From a virus, in IMG/VR virus record IMGVR_UViG_3300032173_000031, positions 1 to 28,107 of that record: a DNA stretch of 28,107 nucleotides. One strand, written 5' to 3'. The position numbers were made by a program, and so were the translations under genes. The notes beneath the pieces were generated by a model. The model was not told where the DNA came from and did no database searches. It worked only from the letters and a program-made list of their open reading frames with translations. Positions 1 through 4,604 of this stretch are shown in pieces (within the stretch, counting starts at the first letter, position 1; each line of letters begins with the position of its first letter).

Positions 1-257
1 GACAGCTCCGCCCAGTACTGCCGGCCAAAGACGGCGGCGCGCTCGAGCTCGTCGACCTCGACCTGGAAGCGCTCGGCGATCTCCGCGAAGGGCGGCTCCT
101 CGCCGCGCGCCACGTACGCGAGCGCGGCGTGCTTCGCCGTGCCCTCGTTGGCCTCGTCGCTCTGAGGGTTGTAGGGCGTCGCTGTAGGCTCGAGCGAGCC
201 TGCGCATGCGAGCGCCGCATCTGCTTTGCTGCCACTGATTTTGACCTGCGTGTCCAT
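1..257 (-). CDS. PD-(D/E)XK (Cas4/RecB-like) nuclease, N-terminal part
   Basis: Only the first 85 or so codons lie in the window; the frame stays open to position 1. The N-terminus reads KISGSKADAALACAGS, followed about 17 residues later by DEANEGTAKHAALAYV. This arrangement (Ser-x-x-x-x-x-x-x-Cys-x-Gly-Ser, then an EGTAxH helix) is the usual opening of phage PD-(D/E)XK exonucleases of the DUF2800/Cas4-like group; the catalytic D and ExK residues would lie beyond the window. The family processes DNA ends in recombination and replication. I chose ATG at 257 because AGGAG lies 7 bases upstream; an in-frame ATG at 263 is too close to it. It is the last visible gene of the minus-strand operon that starts at 1138. 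Assignment rests on the N-terminal pattern alone. Confidence 0.6.
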   Translation of the reverse strand, partial: MDTQVKISGSKADAALACAGSLEPTATPYNPQSDEANEGTAKHAALAYVARGEEPPFAEIAERFQVEVDELERAAVFGRQYWAEL

Positions 258-354
258 TCTCATGCTCCTGTCGTAGTTGGTGGCTAGCGGTTCGGAGGAC
301 TCGTGACACCCACCCGCTCGCCACCGTCGCGCGCCCGGCGACATTGCCGGCGCG

Positions 355-552
355 CTATCTCGATCCGTGCACCGCCCACGCGAGGGCGACCGCCGCAGCG
401 AGGCCGAGGCACCAGAGCGCTAGGTGCAGCCAGGGCACCGGGGCGAGTTCGCCGCTGAACCCGGTAAGCACCTCGGCTCGTTTGCATGGCTGCTCGTCGC
501 GCACCACGTGCAGCGCGGCCTCGCGAGCGGTCCACGGTAAGCGCTGGCTCAT
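355..552 (-). CDS. Small single-span membrane protein
   Basis: A 65-residue protein, not recognised. Residues 1-40 are polar, with MSQRLPWTAREAALHVV at the start. A hydrophobic stretch near the C-terminus (about residues 42-60, LHLALWCLGLAAAVALAW) is a good transmembrane helix, followed by the short tail AVHGSR. It would sit in the inner membrane with a cytoplasmic N-terminal part if the basic tail does not force the opposite orientation. The start overlaps the stop of the receiver-like gene by four bases (ATGA, 549-552), so translation is probably coupled. Lying between a receiver-like protein and a nuclease, it could be a partner of either, but nothing in the sequence shows this. About 100 bases without a gene separate it from the nuclease start. 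Confidence 0.6.
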   Translation of the reverse strand: MSQRLPWTAREAALHVVRDEQPCKRAEVLTGFSGELAPVPWLHLALWCLGLAAAVALAWAVHGSR

Positions 553-845
553 GATGCACCTCGCAGCGCGGCGTCGAGATACGAGGAGCCGTCGCACTTG
601 TTGACGACTCGATGGCCAGCCGGGACGCTTCCCGGCGAGGCCGTGTACACGACCGCGTTGGGCGCGCGCCGCAACATCTCGGGGCCGTGCGGGTGCCAGT
701 CGGTCAGCACAGCCTCGCCCGGCTCCGGGTCGATGGGCTCGGTCGACGTGCGTACGTCCCATCCGAGTCGGCGCATGGCCGGAGCCACGGCGCGCAGGGA
801 CCACAGGTCGTCATCAACGATCAGGAGCTGACGTGCGCCGCTCAT
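549..845 (-). CDS. Stand-alone CheY-like receiver protein
   Basis: A 98-residue protein that keeps the landmarks of a two-component receiver domain in order. LLIVDDD (about residues 7-13) gives strand 1 with the acidic Asp pair. AVLTDWH (about 45-51) places the phosphoacceptor-type Asp at the end of strand 3. VVYTAS (about 65-70) supplies the strand 4 Thr, and VVNKCD (about 80-85) the strand 5 Lys. Receivers are usually about 120 residues, so this is a compact version with shortened helices and no output domain. If it folds as it reads, it could be phosphorylated by, or compete for, a host histidine kinase; that role is inference. The ATG at 845 overlaps the upstream stop (ATGA, 842-845), which fixes the start against longer in-frame readings. 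It is the second gene of the minus-strand operon controlled from about 1187. Confidence 0.65.
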   Translation of the reverse strand: MSGARQLLIVDDDLWSLRAVAPAMRRLGWDVRTSTEPIDPEPGEAVLTDWHPHGPEMLRRAPNAVVYTASPGSVPAGHRVVNKCDGSSYLDAALRGAS

Positions 846-1138
846 TTGCCACCGCCCGTCTTCGTCTTCTTCGCTTGCGCGCGGTCGGCCGCGCAGGCGT
901 CGAGAGCCGCCTCGGTGTCGTGCTCCCAGCAGCCGTAGAACTCGCCCTGGTCGCCGCAGGTGCACTCGCGCAGCGCGGCGGACGCTTCGTCGCGGGCCTC
1001 GCCCAGGAGCCGCTCGAGCGTCGCCTGCAGACCGTCACGGGCGATGCGCGCGCGCGGGTCGTACGCCTCGCCAGCGTCGTCGCTACCGTCGCCGTGGTTG
1101 CGACCGAAGGTGTGCATGGGGTTCTCGAGCTGTTGCAT
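842..1138 (-). CDS. Hypothetical Cys-rich acidic protein
   Basis: A 98-residue protein of unknown function and the first gene of the leftward operon. Features seen: a His/Gly/Asp-rich start (HTFGRNHGDGSDD), a helical middle part (LQATLERLLGEARDEASAAL), and a cluster CTCG...YGC..H...C that could bind a metal. The tail is Lys/Gly-rich (KKTKTGGGK). GGAGG lies five bases upstream of the ATG at 1138 and supports that start. A sigma70-type promoter with an operator overlapping its -10 box lies about 26-54 bases upstream. The gene is coupled by an ATGA overlap to the receiver-like gene, so the two are probably made together. I found no family I could name. Confidence 0.6.
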   Translation of the reverse strand: MQQLENPMHTFGRNHGDGSDDAGEAYDPRARIARDGLQATLERLLGEARDEASAALRECTCGDQGEFYGCWEHDTEAALDACAADRAQAKKTKTGGGK

Positions 1139-1156
1139 GGCGTGCCTCCGATACGA

Positions 1157-1169
1157 TAACGCTACGTTA
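1157..1169. promoter_or_regulatory. Operator palindrome (AACG-N3-CGTT), left operon
   Basis: TAACGCTACGTTA is a 13-base palindrome around a 3-base centre. It shares the AACG-N3-CGTT core with the three sites at 2091-2163 between the divergent HTH genes, and it overlaps the -10 box of the leftward promoter. It is probably bound by the CI-like and/or Cro-like protein, which would place the left accessory operon under lysogenic control. Confidence 0.6.
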
Positions 1170-1192
1170 GCAAATCAGTGTGCTGCTGTCAA
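1164..1192 (-). promoter_or_regulatory. Leftward promoter of the accessory operon
   Basis: On the minus strand a perfect -35 box TTGACA (1187-1192) is followed after 17 bases by TAACGT (1164-1169), a weaker -10 box. It faces the minus-strand genes starting at 1138. The -10 box lies inside the operator palindrome at 1157-1169, so a bound repressor would block it. Seen in sequence; activity is inferred. Confidence 0.6.
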
Positions 1193-1210
1193 AACAAAAT
1201 GTTAGCAGAC

Positions 1211-1236
1211 GCGATCGTGAGGATTGAAACGATCGC
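1211..1236. repeat. Inverted repeat upstream of the lipoprotein gene
   Basis: GCGATCGT (1211-1218) and ACGATCGC (1229-1236) are perfect inverted repeats separated by 10 bases. There is no T run after the second arm, so an intrinsic terminator is unlikely. It could be a protein-binding site or an RNA hairpin in a leader. TTGAAA at 1224-1229 with TAGTGT 18 bases later (1248-1253) is a weak candidate rightward promoter for the lipoprotein gene and would share this region. Confidence 0.4.
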
Positions 1237-1288
1237 CGGAGGGTCGGTAGTGTTTTCGTGCGACTACCAGCAATAAAAGAGGGCGGCG

Positions 1289-1690
1289 ATGAAACGACTT
1301 TGGATTGCGGCGCTACTACTTCATGGATGTGGGGCAGATGGGATTTCTGACGGTACCTACGCCGTCACGGGCACGCGCACGACCAATACGTGCGGCACCG
1401 CGGTCCCCATCTCCTATGCCGCCACATGGACGATCGCTGAGACGGATGGGAGTTGGACCGCTCACGTAAAGGAGACGGGGGCAACGCTGAGCGGCACCGG
1501 CAGTTCCACGAGCGTGACGCTGGCTGGTGCGGTCGTCGTGTCTGGTGCCTGTGACCTCTACGAAGAGGACTCAGTTTCCATCATCGCCAACGGGGCTGGC
1601 GGTTTCTCTGGTGATGCGAACGTGGCGCTAAGGGACTGCACCGGAGCCCGCTGCACGGCCGCGTACAGAGTGAACGGCTCGCCCAAGTAG
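1289..1690 (+). CDS. Prophage lipoprotein (probable moron)
   Basis: A 133-residue protein with a bacterial lipoprotein signal: MKR, then the hydrophobic LWIAALLL, then the lipobox-like HGC with Cys at about residue 14. The mature part is Thr/Ser/Gly-rich and looks like a small beta-sheet domain. It has four further cysteines that could form disulfides (TCGTA, ACDLY, DCTGARCTA). It would be exported and anchored in a membrane. It sits beside the repressor gene, on the opposite strand from it, with only four bases between the two stops. GAGGG lies about 6 bases before the ATG. Lipoproteins beside the repressor are often made in the lysogen and alter the host envelope, for example by excluding other phages; that role is inference. 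No specific family recognised. Confidence 0.6.
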   Translation: MKRLWIAALLLHGCGADGISDGTYAVTGTRTTNTCGTAVPISYAATWTIAETDGSWTAHVKETGATLSGTGSSTSVTLAGAVVVSGACDLYEEDSVSIIANGAGGFSGDANVALRDCTGARCTAAYRVNGSPK

Positions 1691-1698
1691 CGCGCTAC
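1687..1698. repeat. 12-base palindrome spanning two convergent stops
   Basis: GTAGCGCGCTAC is a perfect palindrome that holds the stop codons of both the lipoprotein gene (plus) and the CI-like gene (minus). It is too short and lacks T runs, so it is not a convincing bidirectional terminator. Confidence 0.35.
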
Positions 1699-2081
1699 TC
1701 GGCGGCCTCCGCGCTCGCCCGGTGGGCCATCAGCAACAGCGAGTAGCTCTGCAGGGTGTGTTGTCTCCCCGGCATTCTGGCCGAGGCGAGAAACGTGCGC
1801 TCCTGCGGCGCAGCCCCACTTCCGATAGGCGATGCAAGGAACTCGAGCAGGGTCGCATTGGCCTGCGGTTCCTCTGTGCACAGGTCCGCGACGGTGACCC
1901 CGAGCGCCTCCGCTATCTTCTCTAGGGTGTCCCAGCGCGCATTCGGGCGAGCGCCAGACTCGATCATGCCGACCGAGGATAGGCCGGCGTGACCGGCGAG
2001 CTCGGTCTGAGACCAGCCGCGCTGGCCGCGTAGGCGCTTCACGTTACGTGCGACGATTGCCGCCGGGCTCTTCGGCACCAT
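1695..2081 (-). CDS. CI-like HTH repressor without peptidase domain
   Basis: A 128-residue protein with an N-terminal XRE/HTH_3 domain (about residues 8-65): IVARNVKRLRGQRGWSQTEL, then the recognition region LSSVGMIESGARPNAR and the helix TLEKIAEALGVTVADL. The roughly 60-residue C-terminal part shows no S24 (LexA-type) peptidase Ser or Lys motifs, so RecA-driven self-cleavage is not expected. It is the divergent neighbour of the Cro-like gene and shares most of its HTH sequence, so both probably bind the operators at 2091-2163 and 1157-1169. I took ATG at 2081. AGAGGG abuts it with no spacing, so the message may be leaderless, as for lambda cI, or the adjacent GTG may be used. A promoter is not obvious. 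Lysogeny maintenance is inferred. Confidence 0.75.
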   Translation of the reverse strand: MVPKSPAAIVARNVKRLRGQRGWSQTELAGHAGLSSVGMIESGARPNARWDTLEKIAEALGVTVADLCTEEPQANATLLEFLASPIGSGAAPQERTFLASARMPGRQHTLQSYSLLLMAHRASAEAAE

Positions 2082-2090
2082 CCCTCTGTA

Positions 2091-2103
2091 GAACGAATCG
2101 TTC
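2091..2103. promoter_or_regulatory. Operator 1 of the repressor/Cro region
   Basis: GAACGAATCGTTC is a perfect 13-base palindrome with the AACG-N3-CGTT core. It lies 10 bases before the start codon of the CI-like gene, where binding would block that gene's own expression. Confidence 0.65.
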
Positions 2104-2115
2104 TCACCAGGCGAA

Positions 2116-2126
2116 AACGATTCGTT
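2116..2126. promoter_or_regulatory. Operator 2 of the repressor/Cro region
   Basis: AACGATTCGTT carries the same half-sites as operators 1 and 3. Its centre is 24 bases from operator 1 and 34 bases from operator 3. It lies just upstream of the -35 box of the rightward promoter. Confidence 0.6.
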
Positions 2127-2135
2127 AGTTTGTTG

Positions 2136-2165
2136 TTGACACGAACGATAACGCTTCGTTATCAT
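2136..2165 (+). promoter_or_regulatory. Rightward early promoter (PR-like)
   Basis: TTGACA (2136-2141) matches the -35 consensus. After an 18-base spacer comes TATCAT (2160-2165), five of six -10 bases. Initiation 7-8 bases downstream would fall at about 2173, the A of the ATG of the Cro-like gene, so the message is probably leaderless. Operator 3 fills the spacer and touches the -10 box, so a bound repressor would shut it off. Confidence 0.7.
2147..2163. promoter_or_regulatory. Operator 3, inside the rightward promoter
   Basis: GATAACGCTTCGTTATC is a 17-base palindrome around a 3-base centre, the longest of the four related sites. It occupies the spacer and part of the -10 box of the rightward promoter. 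Confidence 0.65.
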
Positions 2166-2172
2166 GTTCTGC

Positions 2173-2397
2173 ATGTCAACCACCGAACGAGAGAACGTGC
2201 TCGGCACAAACATCAGGCGGCTGCGGCTCGCTGCTGGTCTCACCCAGGAAGAGCTGTCGGCCAAGGCGGATGCAACGTCGGTAGCCATGATCGAGGCCGG
2301 CCAGCGTCCGAATGCCAGGCACGACACGGTGGAGAAAATCGCCAAGGCGCTCGGCGTTGAGCTCTCCGAACTGTACCGCGCGCCGAGCGGCGACTAG
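2173..2397 (+). CDS. Cro-like XRE HTH regulator
   Basis: A 74-residue protein that is almost entirely one XRE/HTH_3 domain: ENVLGTNIRRLRLAAGLTQE, then LSAKADATSVAMIEAGQRPN with the recognition helix, then TVEKIAKALGVELSEL. Its recognition region closely resembles that of the divergent CI-like protein (MIEAGQRPNAR against MIESGARPNAR), so the two are paralogues that should compete for the same sites. An ATG at 2164 overlaps the -10 box. The ATG at 2173 coincides with the expected transcription start and has no ribosome binding site, which suggests leaderless translation. It is the first gene of the rightward early operon and probably represses the CI-like gene and itself during lytic growth. 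Confidence 0.75.
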   Translation: MSTTERENVLGTNIRRLRLAAGLTQEELSAKADATSVAMIEAGQRPNARHDTVEKIAKALGVELSELYRAPSGD

Positions 2398-2419
2398 CGC
2401 GGCGTCCGAAAGGGGGCGT

Positions 2420-2887
2420 GTGTCGTGGCTCATTGCGGAATCGTACACGGAAGGGCCTGCGCAACGTGCGTCAACTCTCGCACGCACCGTGCGCAAGGGG
2501 GCATGGGTGCCTGAACAACTTGGGCTGCGTTACGACGCCCGCTACCAATCCCGAGAGTTGTGGGACGTGCTGCTCTCCGAGTTGCGTACGATCGTCGACG
2601 CGCTCGGCCTCAAGCAAGTCGCCTACGACCTCGACGTTCAGCCGAGCGTTCTGGCCCACGCCCTGGCAGAGCGCGACCGCCACTACGTCCGCGCCGACTG
2701 GTTGCCGTACCTGCTTGAGCACGCACCGAGCGACCGCGTCGTATCGCTCATCGCAGGATGGCGCGGTCTCGAGGTCAAGCCACGTCTCGTGCTCACCCCA
2801 GAAGAGAAGCTCCGCCGCATCGAGAGCGCACTCGAGGCAATGCCCGAACTCGGCGACCTCGTCCGCAGGAAGGCGGGTCTGGCATGA
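2420..2887 (+). CDS. Putative CII-like phage regulatory protein
   Basis: A 155-residue protein. The middle (about residues 48-90) reads LLSELRTIVDALGLKQVAYD, followed by LDVQPSVLAHALAERDRHYV, a helix-turn-helix of the kind found in CII/CP76-type phage activators. The next segment, ADWLPYLLEHAPSDRVVSLI, fits the family's trailing helices. The C-terminal 45 residues are helical and charged (EEKLRRIESALEAMPELGDL), perhaps for oligomerisation. The GTG at 2420 follows AGGGGG by three bases and lies 22 bases after the Cro-like stop, the position of cII in lambdoid phages. The function, activating lysogeny genes, is inferred from fold and place and is uncertain. Confidence 0.5.
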   Translation: MSWLIAESYTEGPAQRASTLARTVRKGAWVPEQLGLRYDARYQSRELWDVLLSELRTIVDALGLKQVAYDLDVQPSVLAHALAERDRHYVRADWLPYLLEHAPSDRVVSLIAGWRGLEVKPRLVLTPEEKLRRIESALEAMPELGDLVRRKAGLA

Positions 2888-3108
2888 GCAAAGCCGTCGT
2901 CCACATCGACACCGAGCTGCACGAGCGCGTCAAAGCGCACTGCGTCTCTCGCGGCCTCATGATGGGCGAGTTCGTCTCTCGCACCATCGGCGAAGCGCTC
3001 GACCGAGCCAAGAAGCCACTGCCGAAGCTCGATCAGCCGCTCTCGGCGCGCATGACCAACGAGCCCGAGCCGTGGGAACGGCCCGCCTTCTATGAGGTCC
3101 GGCGATGA
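2884..3108 (+). CDS. Ribbon-helix-helix (Arc/CopG-type) protein
   Basis: A 74-residue protein starting with AVVHIDTELHERVKAHCVSR, a beta strand followed by the first helix of a ribbon-helix-helix fold, then GLMMGEFVSRTIGEALDRAK as the turn and second helix. The domain covers about residues 3-45; a Pro-rich acidic tail follows (residues 46-74). Such dimers bind short DNA operators and act as repressors, or as antitoxins when a toxin gene is adjacent. No toxin-like partner is seen, so an early-operon regulator is more likely. The start overlaps the previous stop (ATGA, 2884-2887) and the end overlaps the next start (ATGA, 3105-3108). Confidence 0.6.
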   Translation: MSKAVVHIDTELHERVKAHCVSRGLMMGEFVSRTIGEALDRAKKPLPKLDQPLSARMTNEPEPWERPAFYEVRR

Positions 3109-3329
3109 CCAGTTACCAGCGCCTCAAGCAGTCCCTCGCCGAGGCCGAGAGCACCCTGGCCGAGGCTCGGCCGCGGCTGTTGCGGCTCGCGCTCGCGCAC
3201 GCTGAGAATTGGCCGCAGCGCCACAACGACTGCGCATGCCAAACCTGTCGAGACGCCCGCGCCGTGCTCGGCCTCGAGCGCAAGAGAGTCGCCAAGCCGA
3301 TACAAGGGCGACTGCGGGGTGTGGCGTGA
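3105..3329 (+). CDS. Hypothetical small protein with CxCxxC motif
   Basis: A 74-residue protein, not recognised. Residues 1-35 form an amphipathic helix rich in Ala, Glu and Leu (YQRLKQSLAEAESTLAEARP). The centre holds HNDCACQTCRDA, where three cysteines and a histidine could bind zinc. The tail is basic (ERKRVAKPIQGRLRG), which would suit nucleic acid binding. It is embedded in the early operon by a four-base ATGA overlap upstream and a GTGA overlap with the methyltransferase downstream. It may assist the methyltransferase, but only the coupling supports that. Confidence 0.5.
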   Translation: MTSYQRLKQSLAEAESTLAEARPRLLRLALAHAENWPQRHNDCACQTCRDARAVLGLERKRVAKPIQGRLRGVA

Positions 3330-3928
3330 CGAGCCTGCAGCTTCTGCTGCCCGGCTCGCCGCCAGCGCTCAAGCGCGCCGCGTCGCAGTGGTTGACCCCG
3401 AGCGACCTTGCGGCTCGCATGGTCGAGTGGGCCGGCGTGCGTCCTGGAATGCGCGTGCTCGAGCCGAGCGCCGGTGACGGCTCTATCGTTGCGCCGCTGC
3501 TCGCCGCTGGCGCCGATGTCGTGGCCGTCGAGGCGGACAAGACGTTGACGTGGAAGCTCGTAGACATGAAGACGCGCAGCGACTTCGAGCTGCGCCACTT
3601 TGACTTCTTGCAGCTGAGCGACCTCGGAGCGTTTGACCTGGCGGTCATGAACCCGCCCTATGAAAACGGCCAGGACCTCGAGCACGTGCTCCATGCTCTC
3701 GAGTTCGCGCCGCGCGTCGTCGCGCTGCTGCGGCTCGTCTTCCTCGCCGGCCAGGAGAGAGGCAGGGGGCTGTGGTCCAAGCACACCCTTCGCCGGCTCG
3801 CCGTTCTCTCGTCGAGGCCGCGCTTTCGCGGTGATGGCGACGACGACCCAAAGAGCGACTTCGCACTTTTCGACATCGAGCGCGGCCGCGCCAATCCTGG
3901 CCCGGCCGAAATCACATGGTGGCCATAG
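3326..3928 (+). CDS. DNA N6-adenine methyltransferase
   Basis: A 200-residue class I methyltransferase. The SAM-binding motif I is MRVLEPSAGDGSIV (about residues 44-57). An acidic residue ends the next strand (VVAVEAD). The catalytic motif IV is DLAVMNPPYENG (about 105-116), the NPPY form typical of N6-adenine or glutamine methyltransferases. It starts at a GTG that overlaps the previous stop (GTGA, 3326-3329). At this length there is little room for a target-recognition domain, and no restriction endonuclease lies nearby. It is therefore probably an orphan enzyme that modifies phage DNA against host restriction or alters regulation. Target sequence unknown. Confidence 0.75.
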   Translation: MTSLQLLLPGSPPALKRAASQWLTPSDLAARMVEWAGVRPGMRVLEPSAGDGSIVAPLLAAGADVVAVEADKTLTWKLVDMKTRSDFELRHFDFLQLSDLGAFDLAVMNPPYENGQDLEHVLHALEFAPRVVALLRLVFLAGQERGRGLWSKHTLRRLAVLSSRPRFRGDGDDDPKSDFALFDIERGRANPGPAEITWWP

Positions 3929-3949
3929 GCCACGAGAACAGGAGACCAG

Positions 3950-4018
3950 ATGGAGACGATGACTCTTCCTTGCCGATTGACCTCGCCCGAGCTCGACTCG
4001 AAGCGCGCCACGCCGTGA
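3950..4018 (+). CDS. 22-residue leader-type peptide before rusA
   Basis: A very short frame reading METMTLPCRLTSPELDSKRA then TP. It is worth listing because AGGAG (3940-3944) stands five bases before its ATG, the best ribosome binding site in this stretch. Its TGA also overlaps the GTG of the RusA gene (GTGA, 4015-4018), the same coupling used throughout the operon. It probably serves to bring ribosomes to rusA, which has no ribosome binding site of its own. It could also be a genuine microprotein. Confidence 0.4.
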   Translation: METMTLPCRLTSPELDSKRATP

Positions 4019-4560
4019 CAGCGGCGGGGGATTCATGGACGTGGACGGTGCCGGGCGAGCCCATCGGTCAGGGCCGCCCGCGCGCCATCTACAAGCCGGG
4101 CCTCGGCGTGCGCATGTACACGCCGAAGAAGTCCGACTCCTGGTGCGGCCGCGCCATCGAAGTCTTCGCCAGCCATTGGGATGGCGGGCCGAGCGACCAG
4201 GCCTTTGAACTCGAGGTGCGCGCCGTCTTCGCCAGGCCGAAGCGGCTCATGCGCAAGAGCGACCCCGAGGGCCGTGTTCCACACCTCGGACGTCCAGACG
4301 TCGACAACGTCGCGAAGGCGGTCATGGATGCGCTCACCAAGGCGGGCGTCATCCGTGACGACGCGCAGGTGTGCGGGCTGCACGCGACGAAGGCCTACGC
4401 AGGGAAGAGCGAGGGGCCGTGCGTCGAGGTGACGATGCGCGCGGTCGACGGTGCCCGCGTTTCACCGCGCAAGGTGCGTGAGTTGCGGCCAGTGCAAGAG
4501 ACGCTCGTATTGCAGACGCCAGCGCCGGCGGCGCCAGCTCTGCCAGAGGTCGATTTCTAA
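4015..4560 (+). CDS. rusA: RusA-type Holliday junction resolvase
   Basis: A 181-residue protein. The N-terminus WTWTVPGEPIGQGRPR is the usual RusA opening. The core RPDVDNVAKAVMDALTKAGV then IRDDAQV carries the conserved aspartates that bind the catalytic metals. RusA cuts four-way junctions made during phage recombination and replication, clearing branched DNA before packaging. Usual length is about 120-130 residues; here a C-terminal tail of about 45 residues, Pro/Ala-rich, is added. I place the start at GTG 4015 because it is coupled to the 22-codon frame upstream and begins just before the family's conserved opening. An in-frame ATG at 3916 would add 33 residues but lacks a ribosome binding site and overlaps the methyltransferase. 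Confidence 0.8.
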   Translation: MTAAGDSWTWTVPGEPIGQGRPRAIYKPGLGVRMYTPKKSDSWCGRAIEVFASHWDGGPSDQAFELEVRAVFARPKRLMRKSDPEGRVPHLGRPDVDNVAKAVMDALTKAGVIRDDAQVCGLHATKAYAGKSEGPCVEVTMRAVDGARVSPRKVRELRPVQETLVLQTPAPAAPALPEVDF

Positions 4561-4574
4561 GATTGCTTGAGCGC

Positions 4575-4592
4575 GCCCCTGCTGAGCGGGGC
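4575..4592 (+). other. Short hairpin between rusA and the replication gene
   Basis: GCCCC (4575-4579) and GGGGC (4588-4592) can pair around an 8-base loop. It lies in the 44-base gap before the replication gene. There is no T run, so it is more likely an mRNA structure than a terminator. Confidence 0.3.
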
Positions 4593-4604
4593 CGAGGTAA
4601 TTGA

